A stretch of 64,000 bases of DNA from Lotus japonicus (lineage: Eukaryota; Streptophyta; Magnoliopsida; Fabales; Fabaceae), in NCBI RefSeq assembly GCF_012489685.1, contig NC_080044.1, forward strand, positions 68,620,732-68,684,731, written 5' to 3'. Position 1 is the first letter of the stretch. Every line of letters begins with the position of its first letter. A model generated the notes under the pieces. The model saw only the letters and a program-made list of their open reading frames with translations. It was not told the DNA's origin and did not search any database. Both the position numbers and the translations under genes were made by a program. Positions 12,780 to 30,999 of the stretch are shown in pieces.

Positions 12780-13950
12780 AAAACTAACTGAAGTCTACTG
12801 GATCACGCAAAAGCATAGTCTGCATGTCCGGGCAAGGAGCCTCTATCACCATCAAAGGCGTTGGCCGCGACAAGAACTTGGCTAAGTAATCCACTGCAAT
12901 ATTACACTGACCGCGGGATATACCTGACAGCGACTGTCCCATCCTTCCCAAGTAAATCAACAATATGATGCACCTCCTAAACAAACCTTACGGTATTTGG
13001 ATTTTCAATTGCACTCAAAAGGTCCTTGCAGTCGCACTCACAAATCTGGTTGCGGGCTCCCTTACTCCAAGCTAAGTTTTAGAAATATAATTAATTAAAA
13101 TGAAGATAAATAATAAAATATAAGAGTGTGATGTTGATTTTGAGGTTCAGTGAAGAAATTTTTAAGAGTTGTTGGGTTGAAGTAAAAAGATAGTAAAGTA
13201 GTTTAGATGATGCGGCACTCCGGAGAATTGTAAAGAATGATACAAAAAAGTGTAGAAACTTTAGTGAATGTGGATAAAAATACTCTTAACGGTGTAAGAT
13301 TAACTAGTGTAATACGCATATGTAAGTTGATAACTCCTCTTTGAAAATAGTCATTTTAACCCAAAAATAAAAGTTTAAACAATGGAAACGTTTCGGAGGA
13401 ATGACTTTCAACATGTTAAACCATAGGAAAAAATGCATTAGCGCTTTTTTTATTTCAGAAACTACTCCAATTGGTGCTTTGTAGATAGATGTAAAATACA
13501 ATGGCACAAAATTCAACATTGCTTTTAACAACACAAACTTCTCGCATAAAAATATGAACATTATGAACATTGATTTCCACAAAGACGGTTTGTTTCTTAT
13601 CTTCTTTAGAACTTGATTTCCAAAATTTGTCTCCGCAAGTAAGATATTGGAAATGAACCTAAATTAGCCAACCCTCTACCCCAATCTCTTGATTTTACAC
13701 CCAATAAGTATTGATCTTGAAAAATATTATTTTCAAACCTAATCTAAAGGTGAAGTAATCTAAAATATCCTTTAAAACTAGTCGTTCTTCCTTGCAGCTA
13801 TTGCAAATGATGAATGTGTCATCGGCAAATTGAAGATGATTATTAATCAGATCTGATCAAATTTGCACCCCTCAACCCGATTCATTGCCATCATTGAGTA
13901 AAGCAGACATGAAAGTCCATTTGCCAATATATCAAGTAAAAAATTTCCTT
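12780..13950 (-). mobile_element. Decayed L1-type LINE, RT C-terminus and RNase H
   Basis: On the minus strand, from about 13930 down, broken frames encode reverse transcriptase end blocks (an ADD-like region near 13800, then FVLLKAMLNFVPLYFTS at about 13460-13550). After them comes an RNase H-like (RVT_3) domain at about 12784-13078, with CDCKDLLSAIENPN and SRGQCNIAVDYLAKF. Several stops and frameshifts are present, and no 5' half is seen. It is a 5'-truncated fossil. Confidence 0.75.
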
Positions 13951-14109
13951 TTTTTTTATCACGGTTATATCATTATAATTTATTCTAGATACATTTTCTA
14001 TTTGCCATTTAACATGTGTAAACTTGTTTGAGAAATTGTTGTAGGAGTCCTTTCCAAAAGTTTTCGGAGTTCAAATTTGTTCTGTTGTGCACTCAAGATC
14101 TAACAAATT

Positions 14110-14456
14110 TGTTAGAGTCCCACATTGGCTAGAGATGTGGCCAAGCAATTGCTTATATATGGTTGTGCAAACCTTAACTCTTGAGCTAGCTTTTGGGTTA
14201 AGTTAGGCCTCCTTCATGGTATCAGAGCTGATGGTTGTTTGACCATGGGCCTGAGCCCCTATCCTAGATCCATTTGTGGAGATCTCCCATATTTGGGCCA
14301 CCCGTTTCATTCCACGTTCCAGATGTTCTACACTGGACGTGAGGGGGTGTGTTAGAGTCCCACATTGGCTAGAGATGTGGCCAAGCAATTGCTTATATAT
14401 GGTTGTGCAAACCTTAACTCTTGAGCTAGCTTTTGGGTTAAGTTAGGCCTCCTTCA
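14110..14456 (+). mobile_element. TRIM retrotransposon, 347 bp, with identical LTRs
   Basis: Two identical 107-bp terminal repeats (14110-14216 and 14350-14456) start TGTTAGAG and end CTCCTTCA. The primer site TGGTATCAGAGC (14217-14228), complementary to initiator tRNA-Met, follows the first; a purine tract GTGAGGGGGTG (14339-14349) precedes the second. The 5-bp target duplication AAATT flanks both sides (14105-14109, 14457-14461). There is no coding capacity, so it is a terminal-repeat retrotransposon in miniature that depends on other elements. It lies about 200 bp beyond the stop codon of the CKX gene, close to or within its 3' UTR. Confidence 0.95.
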
Positions 14457-14665
14457 AAATTTATAAGAAGAAAGACAGAATGGTTAAAGGCTCTCATCAA
14501 TCACTAACGGAACACGTCAATATTATCGTTTAATTGTAAAGCTAATGCAATATGAAGGAACCAGACACAGCTCATGTAAAAGCTACCATCTCTTATTGTG
14601 GTTTATCCACCATAATACCCTGTCTTTGTTCACTGGAGAAAATATTTAAAACGTTGATTTTAATT
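14457..14665 (-). other. 3' flank or 3' UTR of the CKX gene
   Basis: Noncoding AT-rich sequence between the TRIM and the CKX stop codon. It probably contains the 3' UTR and polyadenylation region on the minus strand. Confidence 0.4.
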
Positions 14666-20466
<5,801 letters not shown>

Positions 20467-20536
20467 TATTGAAGATGAATTAGTTTGGGTGTTCTGGTGT
20501 GTGGTAATGTGGATGGAGGGAGGGGGAGCAAGCAGG

Positions 20537-20550
20537 CGCTATATATAGAA
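20537..20550 (-). promoter_or_regulatory. TATA box of the intact CKX gene
   Basis: On the minus strand TTCTATATATAGCG lies about 75 bp upstream of the ATG at 20466, consistent with a short leader. Confidence 0.65.
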
Positions 20551-20849
20551 AGGAGTTGCTTGAACGGTAATGAAATTGAGACGTACATACTAATAGTACA
20601 TACTCAAAAGACACTTCATTATTTTTATTACTTCAATCTCTTAGTTATGTCACTCTCGGTGCCCATCCCATATTGGAAGTTGTAAAATGAGAAAGTATGT
20701 ATAAATTAATTCATTTTCAAATTTCTCTTCATTTCATTCCTCCTTTAATTTGATATATGAGAAATGCGAGAGAGATAGTACGATACAATGGTGTTGAAAC
20801 TATGCTGCCCGTTTGAATACGAATTTTCTTCATTTGACAATTAGAATAT

Positions 20850-21388
20850 ATCCAATGCTAGCTAGTTTCTTAATTCTTAGTTTTTAGAACTATTTATGTG
20901 GGCCCGTACTGCCACATGTGCTTAAGCAACTCTTTGCAGATTTTGCTCCAACCATGAGTTCTTAGTTTTTAGCATTATTTATCTGGTCCCACGATACCAT
21001 TATATTAGTAACATTTTTTTTATTTTCATATAATTTTGATTTAAATTTAAATGCTAATTCAATACTTAAATTAAATGAATGAGAGGAAAAATTTTAATTT
21101 TTTATACTAAGAACTTAAAAAGTAAAATTTCTTATATAAAAACCTAGTTTTTATTTTTAAGAACTAAGAACTCCACGTCATCTCCTCCAATGGTTAAGAA
21201 CTCAGCTCTTAGTTCTTAACTCAAAAATAAGAACTAAGAATTTTGCATTGGAGATGCTCTTATATAAGAACTAGTTCTTATTTTTAAGAACTAATAACTT
21301 CACGTCATCTCCCTCTAATGGTTAAAAACTCAGTTCTTAGTTTTTAACTAAGAATAAGAACTAAGAACCTTGCATTGGAGATCTTATC
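20850..21388. mobile_element. MITE with internal duplication upstream of CKX
   Basis: The block is bounded by 'atccaatgctag' at the left and its approximate complement 'gcattggagat' at the right. It is filled with variants of 'gaactaagaac', 'cacgtcatctcc' and 'caatggttaagaactcag'. Two similar segments (about 21165-21262 and 21290-21388) each end 'gcattggagat', so the right part is duplicated. Such inverted-repeat families are common near plant genes. It lies 0.4-0.9 kb upstream of the CKX start. Confidence 0.6.
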
Positions 21389-23245
21389 GCACCATGATTG
21401 GTTTAAACACATCCACCTAAGCAATTTCATTGGTTTCTAATTAATATATAATGCTTTCTCTTCGTAACTAATAGTAGAGCTCACTTTCTCCGTCCTCGTT
21501 AATTATAAGACACTCTAAACCATGCTCCATAAATAGCAGTAGAATATATAAGGAATCGAGTCGAAGATCTATTTATGGAGTATTCATATATATAAACACT
21601 TTCAAGCTTTACATACCTAATTAATTAATATGTCGCTGAGCCAAATCCCTTTGGTTGTGAAGTTGTATATTGTTCATCTCTAAATATGGCATGAATGCTC
21701 ATTCATGTCTGGCTGGTGGTTGGAGGCTTAGGTTCGGGGCAAGTCAAGCAAATCAGTCCTAAACCATCCCATGTCTTTTGGAAAGTAAAAAACCAAAAGC
21801 CGACACGTCATGAGTAAAGAAGTGGTAGGGTAGCCAAATGTCAAATTCAAAGATACGATGGTACCAGATGATAGATAATATCTTGCATTCTCCCGTTGTA
21901 AAACACCATGAAGTTTCATTTGATTATATATGAATCATGTTGATCACAAATATTCTCCGCAATTGAACATAGATTTCTATCATTAATGTTGTGGGCCTTT
22001 TCTGGGACCAAAATGGGATTGAACAATCTCACGTTGGTCACATGTCATCAATCTTCCTCAAGGTTCATCAATAGTAATATGTAGCAGCACATTCCATAAA
22101 ATATATATCTATATATATATATAGCACATTAATGTATTTGGCTTTAAAAAAAAAGTAATATGTAGCACATTAACTTTTTATATATATTACCACTTGGTAT
22201 TTTAGGATTGAGGATAGTCAAAATTCCGTAATTATCATAAGGATCTCCCAAGATTTGTAAAAGGATCTCGCAAGATTTGTTTTTGGAATCGGTCATTCAT
22301 CAAACTACATTGCACTCAACTTTGATTTTATGATAGATTCATGGAAGAGAAATTAACAACGTTGGGATCTGATGGAGACAAGAGACTAGGTTTTCTTCAG
22401 GCCAAGATTTTGTGTGTATGCATCTATGGCAGCATATATGATATCAATGAAAAGTCAAGTTAATTATATATATAATTCCATTACACCCACAAATGTATTT
22501 GTCTCTCTACATTCATTTTAGATTATTGGTTTAGAGCTCATTGTTAACATTCTATTTAGTTTGAAATGCTTAATTAACCAATTGTTTTTGCCCAACAATA
22601 TTACATAATATGTAAAGTGCATAATACCACAAGCACATTGCCTTCACCCCATTCAAATATGAGCCATGCACGCAAACGAATATTCACTAGCTAATTATTA
22701 TTATAACTATTCACTAAATATGTGTTACATTGTTCTTCTGTTGATTACTATCTACAATTAAATAAATTATCTAAACAGTAAACACGACTCTGTTGACCTA
22801 AGCTAATTAAGACTTTTCATATAAAAATTAATTGACGGACAAAAAATGGCGTTCAAAGAACAATCTTTGACATATAGATCTTGCAGGGAGAGGAGCTATC
22901 AAATAACAGTATGTTATTAACAATCTTTGACCTTCCACCATGCATAGCTTCGCGGAAGCAAATTCTACTAATTAATGCTTCCCATTAAAGATTAACGTGT
23001 CTTTTAGACGACACAATTTTTTTAAATGTAATCTTAGATTACACACTGATTTTAAGAGGGCATGCACAAGGGGTGCCCCATGTATTCATAAGTAAGAAGC
23101 ATACATCTTTAATTTCTTTATACTAATTTTTTCTTCCTAAACCAAATTAAAAAAGCCGGAGTGTTTAATTTGTTGAGAATTTTCTTTCAAACTGATCCTA
23201 AATAAAAAAGGAAATGAGAATACTGATCAATGCATTCACATTATT
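21389..23245. other. Intergenic, AT-rich, nothing recognised
   Basis: Simple TA stretches occur (for example around 22105-22130), and there are short frames without domains. No RNA gene or conserved coding block was seen. Confidence 0.45.
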
Positions 23246-24379
23246 GGTGCCCACTAGGGTGCACAAGTAGCACTTTGGTTCACCGGTGCACCAGGGGATA
23301 TTTTAGACTTTTCCCCTTCCTTTCCTTCTCTCTTCCACTCTACCCCTGAGTACCCTCCTTCACTGCCTCCCGGAACAACCAGAAAGAGGCATGACAGCTC
23401 CAGTCATCGGAGCTCCCCAATCGATCACTGGAGCTCTAAAAGAGCATTTTACTTGCGTTGAATTCCCTCACCATCTTAACACAAAAATTAATCTCCAAAC
23501 ATGTCAAAGAACAAAAGCATAAACAATCAAACACAGATGGAAACCCCCCATAACATTTCACATTCCATATCTAACCCATTGAAACAGTAGAATAAAAACA
23601 TGCTGCCAAAGCCCATCATCTTACAGAGAAACAAATGGGATTGGAAAAGAAAAAAAGGATTTTTCCACACTAAGACAACGAATGAATCCAGATCTGAAGG
23701 GAAATGAGATATATGCGGTGAAAGTCGCCAATTTGATTATCAATAAAAGAATTTGTGAAATGATAATCTAAGAAATGAGCAGTGAGTGATACCTAGGCAC
23801 AAACCAGTGAAGAGAAGAAGCAAATTAGGTTACCCAAAAAGAGAATCAATCATTTCAGATTATAATATGAGCAAGCAAGTAACTTTGTGGTTTTCAACAA
23901 TCGAATGTGTAACTGAAGCTCTAGAGCGAGATCCTGACCCTGATTAAAAACAAAGCTCTTGAGCGAGATCTCAACCCTGATTTCAAGCGCTTCCTCCTCG
24001 AACCCAGAAATAATCTTTCCAGACACTCCTCAAGTCCCACATCATCCCCACAAGAATCAGTGGATCTGAAAACGTTCACGGGTCAACCCATCACCACACA
24101 CTCGCTGGAACCACTACCTGAGACTGGAGACAAACGGAACAGGTCGACAGTGGTGCGTTGAAACCCAAAACTCAAGCGTTGAAGCAAAACGCCGGCGAGG
24201 GAGAAACAACAGGAGCCGGGAGAAAGAAGAAGGGTTGTCAATTCCCATTTTTGCCCTTTTAATCCTCATCTAATCCTAACCATTCAATTAAAGAATATTC
24301 CAAAATTCTAGGATCTAATGGTGTTTAAAGCTGGTGCACCGGTGGACCAAAGTGCTACTTGTGCACCCTAGTGGGCACC
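23246..24379. mobile_element. Mutator-like element (non-autonomous MULE), 1134 bp
   Basis: The inverted terminal repeats are 48 bp and match at 47 positions, starting GGTGCCCACTAGGGTGC on both ends. The flanks are 9-bp near-identical duplications, CACATTATT (23237-23245) and CAGATTATT (24380-24388), the target-site size of Mutator-like elements. The interior has no transposase and no long frame. It contains GC-richer stretches (about 23320-23460 and 23980-24240) that could be captured gene or promoter pieces, but I recognise none. Confidence 0.88.
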
Positions 24380-24388
24380 CAGATTATT

Positions 24389-26265
24389 TATAGTACTGGA
24401 GTCTAGACCATCTTCATATACATGCATGGTATATACTATTTACTATATATATATACTACGTACCTAGCTAACTGTCATCTAGAATTCCTCATTTTATCCA
24501 CACGTTGGATATATATGTATCATACTATCATGTATGCCAGTATGTCAGATGTAAACGAATCGTTTTCGGATATGTAACAAGGTTTCTAATGTCAAACGCC
24601 GGTCCCTTTTTCACGTGATGATGATTATATATGCTTCCTCTATGCGCACAGCCAGAATTGAATCCTATATTTTCTTTCCTCGTCCCTACCCCCTACTCCC
24701 TAGCTACCTTATTTTTCAAGCTATTGAAAACTGATATATTATTAATGTATGCATATCTTTAAGAATTAAGACTCGGGTACCCTTCGAAATGAAATGGTTA
24801 AGTAGCTTTTAGTTCATTTCCCTATTTAGACTATAAATTACTGAGTTATAAATTTAAAAAAGTTGTTACAAAATAAATTATATGGCAAATTAAAACAAAA
24901 AAATAGATAAATATCAATTTTTGATAATTGTGTCGACACTATTTGGTTCTTACTTGATGACAACCGACACACTAACAAGAGTGTTGCACTTATTTGATTC
25001 AATTCTCAGTTTTGTGAATTTAAAAATTGTTTCAATTTTTAGAAATAACTTTATAGCCAAATTTTCAGAAGAAGAAAAAAATTGTTTAAGCAACATGTGT
25101 GACTTGAAAACTAAAATGGGAAAAAAGACATCTCTAATAAGTTTTGAAATTTTAATTTGAAATTTTTTAAAACACAAACTTCTTTCAAGACAAAAATGTT
25201 CATATCCAATGAGTTCACCAGTCCAAATCTGATTTGCACTAAGATGAACATTTTTTTGTCAATAATATTTAGAATTAAATTAAAGTTCAGAAGGTTGTCA
25301 AGCGATCCTTATAACATGTGAGACTAAATTCCAAAAAGTGCTACGATAATGTATAAAACATAAGAAAATGAAAGTCAAACATGTACACTCAACCGACACA
25401 ATCAACATAAAACATGAAGTAAAACGCTAAAATCATACAATAGTCCCTAAAAAACAGCAAGGTGAACATTTTTTTTTTGGTCAAAACAAGGTGAACATTT
25501 TCAAAATCATGTTTTAGGTTTTTTTTTTTGGTCAAAGGTAAGCATTTCATTAATAACATGGGCCTGACCCATAACCCGAAAGGGTAGTACAACTGGTTGG
25601 CAAAGTCAGAGAAATACAAGTCAGTTCCTAACACTTGAGCCCATGCCTCCTTTCTACACCTAACCCAAAGTTAGAAAATAGGAGATTAAAAATAGAACTA
25701 CTTGCAACAGGCCCAAGAGGACCAAGCCTGTAACACTGAACCATAGGTCAGATGAACCCTCGCCCAACCACAGAGGAGATGGCGGTGGAACGGCGGCGGA
25801 GACGGGAACAACAATGGCTCCAAAGCTCAACCCAAAGTCCGATCTGCTTCAACCTTTGTAGACAACGGTGGCTTCGGTTGGTGGTTGGTGAAGGCCGCAG
25901 TGGTGAGTGGTTGCAGGTGGCACAGTGGTGGTTGTGAGAAGAGCGTGGCGTGAGAGGAGCGTGGCGGCGACGGCACGACGGAGGTTGCACGGCGAGGGCG
26001 TTTAGAGACCCATGGGGAGAGCAGATATGTAGCCAACAGAGATGGAAGGAAAACCATACACATGGCATCTTTGAAACAAGCAGGGCCTGCCAAAGGCCCA
26101 CAAAAAACATTGTTGGGTTCTTCACATCATTGATAATATTGGGCCAAGTTATGAGCTATAATTCTGTTGTTCCAGCCCTAAACAAAATCTCTCCATGAAA
26201 ACAAAGGGTAGAAGAAGAAACGTTCTTGTCCATTCCATTTCCAGTTTCACCATAACCACCATGCC
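24389..26265. other. Intergenic with retroposon tail(s) and the CFM3 5' region
   Basis: No gene is recognised. On the minus strand two stretches end in 'ttttgaccaaaaaaaa'-like poly(A) tails (near 25475-25490 and 25515-25535), as for 3' ends of LINE or SINE copies. The GC-rich stretch 25750-26000 has open frames in several phases but no domain. The CFM3-like promoter and 5' leader should lie in roughly 26100-26265. Confidence 0.4.
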
Positions 26266-29200
26266 ATGGCGCTTCAACCGCCAATTCCACTGTGTTCATG
26301 TCGCTCCTCCTCTCTGCAATTTCTCCTCTTCCAACCTCAAACCCACTCCACTCTCAAATTCCGAGTTTCCTGTTCGAACCCGATAGCTCAAATTGAAACC
26401 CAACAATTGAAGCCTGTAACTCCAGAAGCACCCAAGAAGAAGAAGAAGAAGAACACCTCAAGACCTAGCTTCTTCGACCAAATTCAAGATAAATGGTCCA
26501 ACAAATTGGGTTCCCAAACAGAGAAATTCCCATGGCAACGTGAACCAGAACAACAAGAGGAAGAAGAAGAAGAAGAGCATGCACAACAACAAGAGATTGA
26601 CCAGTTTCAGAACAAGCCTTCACCACCTAGTTACAGTTTGGATTTTCAGTTTCCGAAGCGTTTATCTCCTTGGCTTCAAGCAGAAAATCCGCACAATCCA
26701 CGTTTTGATTCTGAGTCTGATGCTTCTGAGGACGAGGACAGTGGCAAACCCTTACGAGAGAGTTTTGAGGGTGAGGTTTCGACCGCGGTGCGAGAATCAG
26801 AAGAAGGTTTGAGGGAAAGAGGGAGTGGAGTGAGGAAAAAGAGAAGCAATGCGGAGTTGGCGGAGAGGTTGATTCCTGAACATGAGTTGCGGAGGCTCAG
26901 GAAAATTGCATTGAGGATGATGGAGAGGTTTGAAGTTGGAGTGACCGGAATCACGCAGGAATTGGTTGCTTCCATTCATCAAAAGTGGAGGGATAGTGAA
27001 GTGGTGAAGCTCAAGTTTGAAGCCCCTCTTGCTGCTAACATGAAAAGGGCTCATCAAATTCTAGAGGTCAGCATTAACACTCATTGTTTCTCTTCAATTT
27101 TGACCATGTAGTTAATTTGTCATCAAATTCAGAATTCAAAGATGGAAATTGGAAATGCACCCTTCATATTCGATGAAATGATTGCTTTTATGACTTGTTT
27201 TATCATAGAACTTTTGAACTGGTGGAGTTTTTGTTTGTTTATTCATGACGATGTTTTCTTGCTTAATCAGAGTAAAACTGGAGGTATAGTGGTGTGGCGA
27301 TCGGGTAGTTCCATAGTGTTGTATCGGGGAATGGCCTACAAGCTTCCCTGTGTGAAATTGTATTCGAAGATGTATCAGGCTAAGGAGGAGGATGTTCATC
27401 AGTCAGTGCATGTTGGAAGTTGGAGTGATGCTCAACTAAGTGTGAAAGAACCAGTTAGAACAACTACAGAATTATTGACCAGGGACTCTGCAGAGTATTT
27501 GAAGGACATGACTGAAGAAGAATTTATGGAATTGACTGACCTTAACCAATTGTTAGATGAGCTGGGCCCACGTTTCATAGATTGGACAGGCCGTGTGCCG
27601 TTGCCTGTTGATGCAGACCTTTTAGCTGCAGTGGTTCCAGGATATAAACCCCCATTCAGACTTCTTCCTTATGGGGTAAAGCATTGTTTAACTGACAGGG
27701 AAATGACTGCCTTTCGTAGGCTTGCAAGAACAACGGCTCCACACTTTGCCCTTGGTATGCAATAAACTATCTGGTTACATTTATGTCCTGCAAATTTGTG
27801 TTTACAAATGATAATATCTGCTTACTGCTGCAGGAAGAAATAGAGAACTGCAAGGTCTAGCTAGAGCCATGGTAAAGCTGTGGGAAACAAGTGCTATTGC
27901 GAAAATAGTCATCAAACGAGGTGTTCCCCATACATGTAACGAGAGGATGGCTGAAGAACTCAGGGTAAATCTACCCTTCTGCTTAGCTGTTGAGTCTAAT
28001 GAGACCTTTATATCTTATAAATGAGAATTGTGGGGGTGTGGCTGGGGTTCCAAAGCCATTAAATTTCTGTCCAATGCACCAATTGAAGAGTGAACATAAA
28101 GAAAGAGGAAACAAAAAAATGAGGTTTGTCTTGTGTCATAAAGCGTATCTGCATTTCATTATTTTCATCCCAAAGTAGGAAAGTCAGACAACTACTTCAT
28201 TTTCTGTGAAATGCTTCTTTTGTTTTTTATCTTTGTTGTTTGCTCTAGCAACAACTGAGTTTAATGTTTCAGGGAGTTGCCAAAGTTTGACTATGCCGCC
28301 CAACTAATGAGTTGATAAAAATGCTAGGCACCGGTCATTTGACTACATAATTCATTCATAACCTTGATATCTTTTTCCAGATAGATAACCATATTTCGAA
28401 TCATAAGACAAATAACTTTGTTAACCTTCCCTCAACTGGGGTTATCAGTTGAAAGTTCATGTGTCTGCATTTTGTAGTTAATGCTCAAATTGCTTCTGTT
28501 ATTTGTTTTCTTCATTTAAAAGTCAGATGATAAATAGCCGAACATGGGTGACTTTAATGGCATTTAAATGCATTTGTTTTGGTTTGGATCACTAATACAA
28601 TGAAATTTGTGTTTTTTTTTTCATATCATTATAAGGGATAAAGTGCACCGAACCATTCCAACTAAAATGCAAAACACCCCTTTGTTCAAAACCCAAATCC
28701 TTGGACTTACCAAACTGTGCATATTAGTGGTAAGTTTACACATCATGAACATGTAGAAAATCACCTAATAAGGACTAAGGAGTCAATGTACTTTACATGG
28801 TTTGGTAACATTTAAGGACTTGACTTATAATTTGTACCATAAGAGATTTGCTGCAAGTGACCTATAGTTGAAGGAGGTTTATTGCATACAAACCATCATT
28901 GTTCTGCATTTTCTTATCGAGTTTTGGATCCTAGAAAAAAAAAACGCACGTACTTAATACCCTAAAGATGCCTGCATTTTTTAATGCTCATGGCTTACAC
29001 ATTTTGGAGGCGTTACCACACTTGTTTAGTTTCATAAGATTGTTATGACTATTGGCACTTGACATTTATATGTTTTGACAGCTGTTCTGGTTCCTTATTT
29101 TCTGTGTTGCATATCAAAGTGAATAAACTGTTCCTTTCTTCTGACTTACGGTTGTTGCATTTCATGCATGCAGAAATTGACTGGGGGAACTGTACTCTCT

Positions 29201-30997
29201 AGAAATAAGGAATTTATTGTATTTTACAGGGGCAATGACTTTTTGCCTCCTGCTGTCACCAATGTTCTGACTGAGAGACAGAAACTAACCCTCATCCAAC
29301 ATGACGAGGAAGAGAAAGCGCGAGAAATTGCTTCATCTATTACAATACCAGATGGCAAAGCATCTCCAATGCCGTTATTGGCGGGCACGCTTGCTGAGAC
29401 TAGGGCAGCAACCAACAATTGGGGGCACCAACCAAGTAAACAAGAAGTTGAGAAAATGACGAGAGATTCTGCCTTGAATAGACTTTCTTCTATAATAAAA
29501 AATCATGAGATTAAACTAGCTATGGTAAGTTACATAGGAATCAAGTGAAATTACTTCCCAGAAATTATTTGTTGTCAACACATCTATCTAACTTTTTATG
29601 GTCATAGACAAAAGGGAAGTACAGGAAGGCTGATAAGGATTTAGCGAAATTGCAAGGTGATCTGGACCCAGCAGACCTTCCTAGTGATCTGGAAACATTA
29701 ACTAATGAAGAGAGATTTTTATATAGGAAGATGGGTCTGAGTATGAAGCCATACTTAGTTCTAGGTAAGGACAACAACCAATTTATTATAGCTTTATGAG
29801 TAGCTGCTTTTGTCTAGGGCTTAATGACTCATACAACAAATTTAGAAGTATGAGATTTTTATTTCAGGGAGGCGAGATGTTTATGCTGGCACCATAGAGA
29901 ACATGCATCTACACTGGAAATATCGTGAATTGGTAAAGATAAATGTAAAAGGGAGAAATTTAGCCCAAGTTAAGCAAATTGCAATAGCTTTGGAAGCTGA
30001 GAGTGGTGGGGTACTAGTATCTGTAGATAAGGATACCAAAGGCTATATAGTTATTGTTTATCGTGGGAAGAACTATTTCCGTCCGCGTGTTCTTAGACCC
30101 AAAAGCTTGTTGACACGAAGACAGGCATTGGCTCGATCTATTGTGCTTCAAAGACGTGAGGTAATTAAGCAATGGCTTATGGTTATCTGAGATCTTGTTA
30201 TTTTATCTCATGAAGTTTCTAACTTTTTCCAGGCACTGAAAGACCATATGTTAGACTTAGAGGAGCTAATTGGGTTGCTGAAATCTGAGCTAGTATGATG
30301 CTTTGCCTCTTCTATATGATTCTATTGGTAATTATGTTGGATAGTTTATAAATCTATTTGTAAGTTTTGTTCTTGATTTCAGGAGGATATGAAGAATGAA
30401 AAGGAGATTGATGGTGACAAAACTCTCTACTCATCAACACAGAGTTACCCTGTTTCTTCAGATGATGAATGGGAAGAGGTAAATACTTTCTTTCTGTAGG
30501 AAAATACCAAATGCTTGCAGTTTAAATGGCATCTTTGCCAATAATATACAGCTAACAACTTCAAAAGTACTCTCAGGAAGTGATCATCTACAATAATCTT
30601 CTTTTTGTCGGTTAGAAATATAAAACATTCATGTGTCCTTACCCAACAACTTAATCTTTTGGAATAATTGGTTCTTGAGCCTTTTTGACCAAGTGATCTA
30701 GAGTTTGATCCTTGTTGCCTCCGGTTATTCTAATAAAAAAAATTGAATTTCAGCACAAGGTAGATGAGCTCTACATTGTCCATGCTTCAAGCCAAAGTTG
30801 GTTTTTGCCTATGAGAGCGTGTTAGAAATATAAAAAAATCATTCATGTGTCATTTACCTCACAGCTTAAGCTTTTGGGATAATTGGTTCTTGACATTTTC
30901 CTCTCATTTCTCTGCCCTATTATTTTCTTTGGTGAACTAGAATGAAGGGAGCGAGATTTATTTTGACAAAGCTGAAAGTGGCGATGAGGATGAGTAA
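26266..30997 (+). CDS. CFM3: CRM-domain chloroplast splicing facilitator, CFM3-like
   Basis: Exons: 26266-27066, 27271-27754, 27834-27964, 29174-29524, 29608-29764, 29868-30160, 30233-30292, 30383-30478, 30941-30997. All junctions are GT..AG, phases agree, and the product is 809 residues. CRM (YhbY-like) proteins bind group II intron RNA in organelles; CFM3 relatives work with CAF-type partners in plastids. The N-terminus (about 1-40, rich in Ser, Leu and Gln, few acids) looks like a transit peptide. Lys- and Glu-rich linkers follow, then three CRM domains at about 196-290, 410-500 and 622-715, each with the core seen as [24 protein letters not shown] and [14 protein letters not shown] before a YRG motif. 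The linker with [19 protein letters not shown] is typical of the CFM3 group. The C-terminus is acidic. The assignment to CFM3 rather than another CRM protein is from recalled similarity. Confidence 0.92.
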
Positions 30998-30999
30998 CA

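Noticed and set aside
14217..14228. tRNA-like motif TGGTATCAGAGC
   Set aside because: It is the primer-binding site of the TRIM element, not a tRNA gene.
25748..26125. 125-codon minus-strand frame in a GC-rich patch
   Set aside because: Open frames exist in several phases at once, as expected from base composition; no domain or splice partners were seen.
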